DNA from: Nitrospiraceae bacterium
Lineage (GTDB): Bacteria > Nitrospirota > Nitrospiria > Nitrospirales > UBA8639
Reading direction: 5' to 3'
NCBI GenBank assembly: GCA_020632595.1
Contig: JACKFF010000005.1
Span: 218,888-282,887, forward strand
DNA length: 64,000 nt
Below, one piece after another: positions 6,980 to 14,084 of this stretch. The notes under the pieces were generated by a model. The model was not told the DNA's origin. It saw nothing but the letters and a program-made list of their open reading frames with translations, and searched no databases. A program made the position numbers and the translations under genes. The first letter of the stretch is position 1, and every line of letters starts with the position of its first letter.

Positions 6980-8257
6980 GTGGTTGCGGGCGGGTGGGTG
7001 TTTGATCCCGGCCGATGGAACGGGGAAGCGGATGTGTGGATTGGTGACGGCCGCATTGTGGCGGTGGTATCGCCGGGTGTGCCACCCCCATCAGGCAGTC
7101 GGTGCATCGATGCAACCGGCCTACTTGTTGTGCCCGGGTTGGTTGATCTGCACGTCCACCTGCGTGAGCCGGGGTTTGAGTATAAAAAAACGATTGCGAC
7201 GGGAACTGCTGCGGCTGTGGCAGGGGGATTCACGTCTGTCTGTTGTATGCCCAACACTCAACCGGTCAATGATTCGGCTGAGATAACCAGGCGAATTCTC
7301 GGGCATGCCAAGGCGACCGGCCTGGCTGCCGTCAATCCAGTAGGCGCGATTACAAAAAAATCACAAGGTCGCGAGTTCACAAACGTCATGGAGCTGAAAG
7401 AAGCCGGTTGTGTGGCCGTTTCTGATGACGGCCGGCCGGTCATGGATGATCAGGTGATGCGAGCGGCCATGAAAAAAGCCGCTGCGGCCGGTCTGCCGGT
7501 CATTGATCATTGCGAAGATCTGAATCTATCGGGTTGTGGCTGCATGAACGACGGGCCGGTGTCGCGGGCGCTAGGATTGCGCGGCATGCCGGCTATGGCT
7601 GAAGACCGGATGGTGAAGCGAGATATTCTGTTGGCACAGGAAACTGGCGCCAGGCTTCACATTGCCCACGTCAGCACGGCCGGGACCGTGCAAGCCGTGC
7701 GACACGCCAAGGCGGCTGGGTTGCCGGTGACCGCCGAAGTCTGCCCCCACCACTTTTCGCTCACAGAGGATATTGTGGGTGAACAGCAGGCGAATGCCAA
7801 GATGAATCCTCCCTTGCGAAGTCAGCAGGATCGAGCCGCGTTGATTGAGGGGTTGGCTGACGGGACAATCGATGCCATTGCCACCGACCATGCCCCGCAT
7901 GCCGAGTATGAAAAGCAATGGGGCATGGATCGCGCGCCGTACGGCATTGTCGGGCTTGAGACGGCGTTGGGGCTGGCCTTCCGGTTGGTTGAGGACGGCG
8001 TGCTTTCTGTGGAATCGGTGATCGAAAAATTGACATCGGCTCCCGCGCGCCTGTTCGGTTTGCCAAAAGGGACCCTGGCGGTTGGGGTTCAGGCGGATGT
8101 GGTGCTGATCGATCCTCACCGCGAGTGGATCGTCGATCCTGAGCGGTTCCGGTCGAAAGGGCGGAATACGCCGTTTGCCGGGTGGCGCCTTTGTGGCCAG
8201 GTCGTCAGAACGCTCATCGAAGGGAAAACGGTTTATCACCCTCCGGGTAAGGCCTGA
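6980..8257 (+). CDS. pyrC: Dihydroorotase, PyrC-type (probable stress paralogue)
   Basis: A 425-residue amidohydrolase. DLHVHLREPG supplies the first zinc ligands, CMPNTQP and DHCED lie in the barrel, IAHVST holds a zinc-ligand His, and DAIATDHAPH holds the catalytic Asp. The enzyme closes N-carbamoyl-L-aspartate to dihydroorotate in pyrimidine synthesis. GTG at 6980 gives a normal N-terminus; AAGGGG lies upstream. PyrC paralogues are recurrent members of zinc-responsive COG0523 clusters in other bacteria, where they back up the zinc-dependent housekeeping enzyme. The location here suggests the same. Whether a second pyrC exists cannot be seen in this window. All metal ligands I checked are present. 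Confidence 0.92.
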   Translation: MVAGGWVFDPGRWNGEADVWIGDGRIVAVVSPGVPPPSGSRCIDATGLLVVPGLVDLHVHLREPGFEYKKTIATGTAAAVAGGFTSVCCMPNTQPVNDSAEITRRILGHAKATGLAAVNPVGAITKKSQGREFTNVMELKEAGCVAVSDDGRPVMDDQVMRAAMKKAAAAGLPVIDHCEDLNLSGCGCMNDGPVSRALGLRGMPAMAEDRMVKRDILLAQETGARLHIAHVSTAGTVQAVRHAKAAGLPVTAEVCPHHFSLTEDIVGEQQANAKMNPPLRSQQDRAALIEGLADGTIDAIATDHAPHAEYEKQWGMDRAPYGIVGLETALGLAFRLVEDGVLSVESVIEKLTSAPARLFGLPKGTLAVGVQADVVLIDPHREWIVDPERFRSKGRNTPFAGWRLCGQVVRTLIEGKTVYHPPGKA

Positions 8258-8265
8258 CGCGTCGT

Positions 8266-8865
8266 ATGCGCATCGTGGCATTCGTGCATCAAAAGGGCGG
8301 AACCGGAAAGACGACGCTGGCCATCGGGACCGCGATCGCTCTGGCTGAGACCGGAGCCAGGGTGCTCCTCGTGGATGCGGATGTGCAAGGGACGGCAAGT
8401 GAGTGGGGAAGACGGTGGGGTCAGCGATGGAATGTGGTCTGCCGGTCCCAAATGCAGCCGATTATTCATGAGCAGACTGACCGTTTCGAGCGCATGTTTG
8501 ATTGGATGATCGTGGATGGACCGCCGAACGTGTCCGAGATGACGGCCAGTATTTTCAAGGCGGCCGATGGCATTCTGATCCCGATACGGCCGTCGCTTCC
8601 GGATATCTGGGCGCTTGAAAATCTGGCGGCTTTGCATGAACGACTGACGTCAGAGGGAAATGCGGGGACTGTCTTCGTGGTGTGGAATCAGGTTGTCGAT
8701 CCGCCGACTGAGGGGATGGTTGCCCAAGTCAGCGCGATGCCATGGCCGGTATCGCCCCGCCTTATTCCCTGGGATGCCGCCTGGATGCAGCTCATGGAGG
8801 GCGCTCCCGTTCCGGATGATTCAGGGAAGTATCTTCGAGCGCTGGCAACGGGAATCTTGTCGTGA
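8266..8865 (+). CDS. ParA-family ATPase
   Basis: A 199-residue ParA/MinD-type ATPase. It has a deviant Walker A motif (HQKGGTGKTTLA, residues 8-19), the switch VLLVDADVQGTASEWG, and DWMIVDGPP (Walker B). No parB or centromere-like repeats are adjacent, so it is an orphan. Such short ParA proteins can position cargoes other than chromosomes, or can be leftovers of mobile elements. It starts eight bases after the pyrC stop, so it is co-transcribed with it. The gene marks the left edge of the integron relic, after which coding capacity breaks down. The family is confident; the cargo is unknown. Confidence 0.85.
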   Translation: MRIVAFVHQKGGTGKTTLAIGTAIALAETGARVLLVDADVQGTASEWGRRWGQRWNVVCRSQMQPIIHEQTDRFERMFDWMIVDGPPNVSEMTASIFKAADGILIPIRPSLPDIWALENLAALHERLTSEGNAGTVFVVWNQVVDPPTEGMVAQVSAMPWPVSPRLIPWDAAWMQLMEGAPVPDDSGKYLRALATGILS

Positions 8866-9275
8866 GCTTCTGTTCTTTCCCGGATGACCAATCTTTCGTC
8901 TGTCAGCCCTCCTCCAGGCGGTCGGCACTCCGGAGTCGTCCGTCTGTTCCCCCGTTGCAGGCACAGCATGGGAGTTTTGAAAAATGAAAAAATTCACGTG
9001 CAAATTTGCCCAGGATGAGGGGCAGCATACCTCCTGCTGTCATTTCGAGCCCAGCGAGAAATCTAACCCCAGGGGACAGAACTCCTGTTGAGCGATATGT
9101 CATCCGGGTTAAAAAGCCCCTGCTCTTTCATGCGCATCCTAACCCTTCAAAATTCTTGACAAAATTAGCTCGTTATTCAAGAATCCCTCGTATCGAGACG
9201 GGCCTGTGTGTGCCAACGCTGAAAATTTTGAGTGATTCTGGAAGGCCATAGGGAACTCTAAAGCTGAATGCATAC
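8866..9275. other. Non-coding stretch between parA and the integrase relic
   Basis: About 410 bases with no supportable gene: only short overlapping frames without ribosome-binding sites or recognisable products. It probably contains decayed sequence belonging to the integrase relic that follows. I saw no promoter, tRNA or clear repeat in it. Confidence 0.5.
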
Positions 9276-9542
9276 GTGAGGGAGGATGGTGACGCCGGCC
9301 GTCGCACCTTCCGGCATTCATTTGTCACGCATCTGTTTGAAAGCGGCTCTGACATCGCAACAATCCAGGAATTGCTCGAGCAACAAGACTGGCAGACGAT
9401 GATGATCCACACGCATATTCTCCATAGAGGGAGGCGGGTGTCCGCAGTCCGCCTGACGGGATGTGAACCATCAAGGAAGGGTGTTCGCATAAGAACCCGT
9501 CATAAAGAGCCCATAGGGCGTAATTCATTGAAATGGCAATGA
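9276..9542 (+). pseudogene. Integron-integrase-like tyrosine recombinase, C-terminal remnant
   Basis: Only the last catalytic part of a tyrosine recombinase remains. TFRHSFVTHLFESGSDIATIQELL followed by THILHRG matches the IntI/XerD box 2 region (family pattern TLRHSFATHLLESGYDIRTVQELLGHKD-MIYTHVLNRGG). The Arg of RHSF is present. The LLGHKD motif reads LLEQQD, losing the catalytic His, and the nucleophile Tyr of IYTH is His (codon CAC, one transition from TAC). No upstream catalytic domain is readable. The HxLxRG ending is the IntI-style tail rather than XerC/D. It cannot be active and is the relic of an integrase that once served the cassettes to its right. Confidence 0.75.
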
Positions 9543-9646
9543 TCATGTCGGTATTTTCAGAGAATTCGATGGTGTGTGACACGGACAGAAATAGGCAGAT
9601 CCGCCTCTTATGCGGAACCGCCTAAACATTGGAAGGTCATTTGGTT

Positions 9647-10165
9647 ATGTCGACCATGCAGCATACAGACTTTGCAAAGGCAAAGCGATTTATCTGCATG
9701 GATATTGATCGCGAAATTCGTCTCGCCTATGCGTCGCAACGTAATGAGTTTAAGGCGGCAGTCCAGCCATTTGTGATTCCGCTTGGTGGCGCAAACTATT
9801 TGGCGGCGTTGGGTTTGCTGAGCTATACCGAGTTTGGGGGTAAACTCAAGTACAACGAAAGGAAAAAAAATGGGAGCGATTTCGCCTCAAAAAACTTCAA
9901 TCGCTTCTTCGATGATCTCGGTGCCGGATATAAACAGTTTCGAGCTTCTGGTACCGATGTCTATGATATTTTTCGGTGTGGCTTAGTGCATGAGTATTAC
10001 GCGAAAGCGAATTGCGACATATATATGTGCAAGAAAAAAGACAAGCCAATCGGCATTGGTGTCGAGCCATGCGGAAAGTACTATTTTGTAGTCGAGACGT
10101 ATTTTGAAGATCTTAAGCGTGCACTGGATCAGTTAGAGAAAGATTGTTTTAATGAAATCATGTAA
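9647..10165 (+). CDS. Hypothetical protein, first integron cassette
   Basis: A 172-residue soluble protein I do not recognise. The N-terminal half is helical (AKAKRFICMDIDREIRLAYASQRNEF), the middle has an FDDLGAGYKQFR-x(n)-VYDIFRCGLVHEYY segment, and the end has several Cys residues. The [F/L]RCGLVHEYY part reminds me of short cassette-borne proteins with an R-x(n)-H centre, but I cannot name a family. I chose the ATG at 9647 over the TTG at 9629; GTTATGT around it may itself be the cassette's 5' core site. The stop codon overlaps the attC site by its last base, a usual arrangement for integron cassettes. Codon use is AT-richer than in the metal operon. Confidence 0.65.
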   Translation: MSTMQHTDFAKAKRFICMDIDREIRLAYASQRNEFKAAVQPFVIPLGGANYLAALGLLSYTEFGGKLKYNERKKNGSDFASKNFNRFFDDLGAGYKQFRASGTDVYDIFRCGLVHEYYAKANCDIYMCKKKDKPIGIGVEPCGKYYFVVETYFEDLKRALDQLEKDCFNEIM

Positions 10166-10227
10166 CCTAACCATCCCATCAACCAACCGCTCCTTACGTC
10201 GCGGCGGCTTATGAACAACGTTAGAGC
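10165..10227 (+). other. attC recombination site
   Basis: About 62 bases directly after the cassette stop codon. The left core ACCTAAC fits RYYYAAC. The right end ...TTATGAACAACGTTAGAGC resembles the consensus attC right half with core GTTRRRY (GTTAGAG, last base off). CCGC and GCGGCGG form the central stem. The arrangement and length match 60-bp-class attC sites. Seen directly: the core motifs and the inverted symmetry. Function as a recombination site is inferred; the local integrase is dead. Confidence 0.7.
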
Positions 10228-10298
10228 GCCCCAAATTGACGTCTTCTGTAAAGGTCGCCGTTAGTATTGTGACAAAACTTAGCGTTAATGAGGAAAAT

Positions 10299-12080
10299 AT
10301 GACCAATAATGTGCCGGAAATACTCAAGCTATTCAAAGAACAGTTGAATAATCAGATTGGCACAATCGTAAAAGAACATTCATTTGATACCCAAGGATAT
10401 GGATTTGCATATTGGTATCTTCGAAATGTTGGCGGAATGACGGATATCCAAGCAAAGGACCAGATATGTGATGGTGGTGGGGATTTAGGAATAGATGCGA
10501 TCGAGATAATCGATGAGCAAGTTGTTTTTTATCAGTTCAAGAATCCTGTGTCAGCCGAGAAATCACTTGAGGCGGGCGAGATCGACAAATTGATTTCTGG
10601 CTTGGAGCTTATCTTAAGCAGAAATCATAATAGAAACGCTAATCAGGAGCTTCTGTCTCGTCTAGAAGAGATATATAGTTTTACGCCTACCGGTTACAAA
10701 ATTGTCGTCGCTGTTTCTAGCTTGGCAGAGATGCCTTCCGATGCAGTGTCAAAGTTAAACAGCTTTTGTCAACGGAACAGTGGTGTCGCAAAGGATTTAT
10801 TTCGCTGGGAGTTTCAAAATTTAGAAGACGTTCACAATCGCTTTTATAGCGCACATCTTCCCACTCTTGAAGCCACGCTGGATCTGTCGCTGAATCGAGT
10901 CCCGTATATGACTAAAGTCGGAGATCATGAAACCTACATTTTTGATCTAAGCGGCGAATATCTTGCAAGGCTTTACGATGAACACGGCGAAAGTATTCTT
11001 CAGCAAAATGTAAGAATGTTTGAAGGAGACAAAGGTACAAATTTAGCTATAGCGCAAACCGCGTGCAATGTTGAGGAATCCAAAGATTTCTTTCATTTTA
11101 ACAACGGGGTTTCTGTTATATGCGATACAGCAATTTTCCATCCATTCAACAATCGATTGAGTTTGGAGCGGCCACAGGTAGTTAATGGTGGCCAAACTAT
11201 GCGGATCCTTCACCGGTGCTTCAGGAAAAGCGAATTGCAATCTGACGTTCACGTCGTTGTAAGAGTTATTACCACTGGAAAAGATAAACAGTTTGCTTCG
11301 AATGTTGCCGTGAACCTCAACAACCAAACTAGGGTGGACAACACCTTTTTGAGGTCAAATGACCCCAGAATCGTTCAATTGCTACATTCACTCACGACGC
11401 TTGGATATTTCCTAGAAAGAAGGGCTGGCGAGATTGATGCAATGCTTCCTGATGAACTTAAAGAGCTTGAAAATAGATTCGGTAGCCCACTTGCCAAGCA
11501 TATTATTTCTCTCAAAGATGGTATGCAGGCCTATGTGGCTACATATTATCATGATCCACAACTAGCGAAGAAGGATCCTGCCAGAATTTTCACAGACGAT
11601 GGTGGCAGTTTTTCCAAAATTCTTCAGTCAAATCTGACTGCGGAAAAGTTTAGAGATTCCTATGAGCTAAGTCGGATCGTTTCTGCTCAGGTCGACCGAT
11701 TTAAGATGTTAAAACGGAAAAGATATTCGGACGAAGATGAGAGGAAACGCGTGTATGTGCAGGAAATTGGCTCAGTAATTGAGCCCGTTTTTGCTGAGCT
11801 TGACGCTGCAATACCACAGATCACTGTTTTTGGAATGGCGTATCTGTTCGAAAAGCACTTACAAACGAGCTCAGAGGATCTTAATAGTTTTGTCGGTGCC
11901 ATCGGAAACAATCCTGGAATAGTGTGGAGCGGATTCGCCGAATTGATATCCGCTCGTGAGGCTTTAAAAATCGAAAAGAGTTGGCCGACACTACTTAAGT
12001 CCGGTTCATTCTACAAAGATGCCCTAACACACCTCAGGCAAACTTGGAAAGCTTCTTCTGACGCCACCTGCTCTAACTAG
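10299..12080 (+). CDS. AIPR-family protein (abortive infection/phage resistance) with nuclease-like N-terminus
   Basis: A 593-residue protein. The middle (FFHFNNGVSVICD near residue 265, then PQVVNGGQTMRIL, VVVRVI and LNNQTRVDNTFLRSND) is the AIPR domain signature known from abortive-infection phage-resistance proteins. Near the N-terminus, GIDAIEI-x(n)-VVFYQFK (D66, Q79, K81) resembles a PD-(D/E)xK/Mrr-type nuclease core of the D-QxK kind. The likely action is RNA or DNA degradation upon phage infection (inference from family). The start at 10299 follows GAGGAAAA; an in-frame start at 10236 lacks one. The gene is AT-richer than its surroundings and is flanked by complementary integron core sites, so it arrived as a cassette. 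The usual length of such proteins is 550-650 residues. Confidence 0.8.
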   Translation: MTNNVPEILKLFKEQLNNQIGTIVKEHSFDTQGYGFAYWYLRNVGGMTDIQAKDQICDGGGDLGIDAIEIIDEQVVFYQFKNPVSAEKSLEAGEIDKLISGLELILSRNHNRNANQELLSRLEEIYSFTPTGYKIVVAVSSLAEMPSDAVSKLNSFCQRNSGVAKDLFRWEFQNLEDVHNRFYSAHLPTLEATLDLSLNRVPYMTKVGDHETYIFDLSGEYLARLYDEHGESILQQNVRMFEGDKGTNLAIAQTACNVEESKDFFHFNNGVSVICDTAIFHPFNNRLSLERPQVVNGGQTMRILHRCFRKSELQSDVHVVVRVITTGKDKQFASNVAVNLNNQTRVDNTFLRSNDPRIVQLLHSLTTLGYFLERRAGEIDAMLPDELKELENRFGSPLAKHIISLKDGMQAYVATYYHDPQLAKKDPARIFTDDGGSFSKILQSNLTAEKFRDSYELSRIVSAQVDRFKMLKRKRYSDEDERKRVYVQEIGSVIEPVFAELDAAIPQITVFGMAYLFEKHLQTSSEDLNSFVGAIGNNPGIVWSGFAELISAREALKIEKSWPTLLKSGSFYKDALTHLRQTWKASSDATCSN

Positions 12081-13054
12081 CGCCTTGCAATCGGACCAAA
12101 AAATTCTGTCATGCCTATTGCCTTCGCAAAAGCCACGCCAGCATGCTCCGGCTGCTGAAGAATGGCGTCCAGCCGAACGCAGGCGACGGACGGAGTGCTA
12201 CCGGGGCTGGAGCGGGGTGCTTACTAGGACGAAGAAATGGTGCCCTCCCATTGAGAAGGCTCTGGTCAAGTGGGCACACGTCTCCTGATTTTTCTGTTGT
12301 CTAGCTTTTTCTTAATGAGACAAACCTGGTTGCGAGATCCGCCGGGCGCAGGTCCTTCGCCTCGGGCTCATGATGGCGTCGTCTCGCGGTTCCGGATTCC
12401 GTGTGTTCCATGTCGAGTGTCCGCCATAACTTGGCACAAAACGCTCAGAATTATTCCCCACATAAAATTGGGATGCCACATGGCCTGTTTATGGCATCCG
12501 CATAGTGTTGCGAAGGCGACAACAATCCGTCTTGACCATCTTAAGGCTGGAATTGTCTCATCTTTATCCGGGCTTTTTACCTCAGCTCTGCCTTTGATCA
12601 TTTTCTACTACCCTTCCCAAACCTGACAGAGGTTTCGACTCTTATCTCCATGGTTCTTTCCCGTTCGCCGCACCGGTGGATCCTTCCGTATTCACCTTGA
12701 TTGGTTCGTTTTAGTCCAATCGAAGGAGTCTTTTGTGGTTGGGCGCGGACGGTGTGTTGCCCGAAAACGACCGGTTCTATGGAAGAAGCAACATTTGATT
12801 GGAGAAGTGTTGCGACCTGCGGGGCTGGAATGAATAATCCGTCGTCAACTGGAGTAGCATATGTCCGTTACCAAAACCCATTCACACCATAGGCACTATG
12901 CGCACAGGCCGGCCATGAGGATGCCATGCTGTCCTTTCGCGACATCACTGCCGGAATTATTTTTCATTTTGCCGACACTGTGCAGAGCCTGCATCAGGCT
13001 GGAGTGGGACAAGAGGCAGGTGGCGAAATGCACAAGGCCGATAACGGATGAACC
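12081..13054. other. Long non-coding stretch right of the integron relic
   Basis: Nearly 1 kb without a supportable gene. It includes the expected but decayed right half of the second attC and a perfect 8-bp inverted repeat GGATGCCA/TGGCATCC (12471-12499, 13-base spacer). Around 12885-13036 is a short open frame (reading roughly HEDAMLSFRDITAGIIFHF...) that ends at a TGA just before the next ATG; it has no recognisable family and no good start. The promoter of the S18-L31 operon should lie towards the right end, but I see no convincing -35/-10 pair. Confidence 0.45.
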
Positions 13055-13267
13055 ATGACTGATCAGCCGTACCCGGTTACATCAGGATTCGCTGCGTTTT
13101 TGCCGGCGGAATACCGCGGGAGTTTTTCTCCGGATTGGTTGATAGGCCTCTCCCCATTTGAGGACCGGACCTGTTCGAGTTGTTTTTCCGTCCGGCAAGG
13201 GGAATGGGTCGCCTTTGGGCCCCCAAAGGTCGATGAACGGTTTTTGATATGCGAGCGGGCGGAGTAG
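13055..13267 (+). CDS. Hypothetical small protein (weak)
   Basis: A 70-residue open frame directly upstream of the S18 gene, in the same direction, with a CSSC pair in the middle (DRTCSSCFSVRQGEW). It has no clear ribosome-binding site and no family I recognise. It may be a real small Cys protein of the operon or a chance frame. It is listed because its position (16 bases before the S18 ATG at 13284) is operon-like. Confidence 0.25.
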   Translation: MTDQPYPVTSGFAAFLPAEYRGSFSPDWLIGLSPFEDRTCSSCFSVRQGEWVAFGPPKVDERFLICERAE

Positions 13268-13283
13268 GAAAAGGAAGGTGTTT

Positions 13284-13733
13284 ATGAATAAAAAGGAGAA
13301 GGGTATGGCGGAGTCAGGTGCAGCCCTGCAAATGGTCGAGGAGAGGTCATTGGTGGCGAAGCGCGATTCCGGAAGAACTGAAAATGAGTCCCAGTTCGCC
13401 ATCAACAGCAGGGACGCGGCAGGTAAACAAACGGTTGAGGCGCTTCCGATGCGCAACACGATTCCACGGGATTCCCGTCCGGACAGGGATAGTCTCCCTG
13501 ATAGAGAGGAGTGGCGTATGAGTTCAGGGCGAAGGCGGCGAGTCATTGACGATATGACGCCGATTGATTTCAAGAACGTGGAATTATTGAGCCGGTTTCT
13601 GTCGGAGACCGGACGGATTCTTCCGCGCCGGATGACCGGAAACAGTTTACGGCGTCAACGCGAATTGGCGCGGGCGATCAAGCGAGCCCGTCATCTCGCA
13701 TTGTTGCCGTTTGCGGGGTCCCGGTTGCTGTAA
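13284..13733 (+). CDS. rpsR: 30S ribosomal protein S18, zinc-independent paralogue, with N-terminal extension
   Basis: The last 71 residues are S18: RRRRVIDDMTPIDFKNVELL, then LSETGRILPRRMTGNSLRRQ and the terminal ARAIKRARHLALLPF. No CxxC-type metal ligands are present, as in Cys-minus S18 paralogues. The reading frame is open without a stop for a further 78 codons upstream (from ATG 13284, preceded by AAAAGGAAG). That part is polar and low in hydrophobic residues, probably disordered. An internal ATG at 13518 with AGAGAGGA upstream would give the standard short S18. Either both forms are made or only the short one is. S18 binds 16S rRNA together with S6. L31-B follows 66 bases downstream. 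Confidence 0.8.
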   Translation: MNKKEKGMAESGAALQMVEERSLVAKRDSGRTENESQFAINSRDAAGKQTVEALPMRNTIPRDSRPDRDSLPDREEWRMSSGRRRRVIDDMTPIDFKNVELLSRFLSETGRILPRRMTGNSLRRQRELARAIKRARHLALLPFAGSRLL

Positions 13734-13799
13734 GTCACGATTGGCGAGCATGACGAGATCGGAGGAATTGTTTGGCATGATGACAAGAAAGGAGCGCAC

Positions 13800-14084
13800 A
13801 TGAAAAAAGGGATTCATCCGACAGGGTACCGTGCCGTCGTCTTTCACGACGTGGCTGTCGATAAAAAATGGATCATGATGTCCACCGTGGAAACCAGCCT
13901 CACGACCGTGGGGGAGGACGGGCAGGTCTACCCGATGTATAGGGTTGAAACATCCATGTATTCTCATCCGTTCTACACCGGCACACAACGAATTGTCGAT
14001 GCGGAGGGGCGCGTGGAAAAGTTTAATCGGAAATACCAAACAGGGCAAAAATCGGGGGGCGCAAATGTTTCGCGACCCAGGTAA
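13800..14084 (+). CDS. rpmE2: 50S ribosomal protein L31 type B (zinc-independent)
   Basis: A 94-residue L31 of type B: it begins MKKGIHP, then GYRAVVFHD, and has the conserved ending SHPFYTGTQRIVDAEGRVEKFNRKY. The CxxC-containing zinc site of type A L31 is missing. Type B replaces type A under zinc limitation in well-studied bacteria, usually under Zur control. The ATG follows AAAGGAG at proper spacing. The C-terminal 15 residues (QKSGGANVSRPR) overlap the start of the COG0523 gene by 20 bases in another frame, so translation of the two is probably coupled. Confidence 0.92.
   Translation: MKKGIHPTGYRAVVFHDVAVDKKWIMMSTVETSLTTVGEDGQVYPMYRVETSMYSHPFYTGTQRIVDAEGRVEKFNRKYQTGQKSGGANVSRPR

Larger units (their letters stand above)
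9276..12077 (+). mobile_element. Probable integron relic with two gene cassettes
   Basis: The element comprises the inactive IntI-like remnant, a first cassette gene (9647-10165) ending in an attC site (10165-10227), and a second cassette gene (10299-12080) whose 3' end carries GCTCTAAC (12070-12077). That octamer is the exact reverse complement of GTTAGAGC at the cassette's 5' boundary (10220-10227), as expected of the paired core sites of one cassette. The right half of the second attC is not recognisable. Base composition is more AT-rich than the flanking metal genes. The relic separates two blocks of zinc-limitation genes. The integron reading is inference from these combined signs. Confidence 0.6.

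Noticed and set aside
12085..12288. 67-codon frame after the AIPR gene
   Set aside because: Arg/Cys-rich composition typical of chance frames, no start signal, and it overlaps the expected attC remnant.
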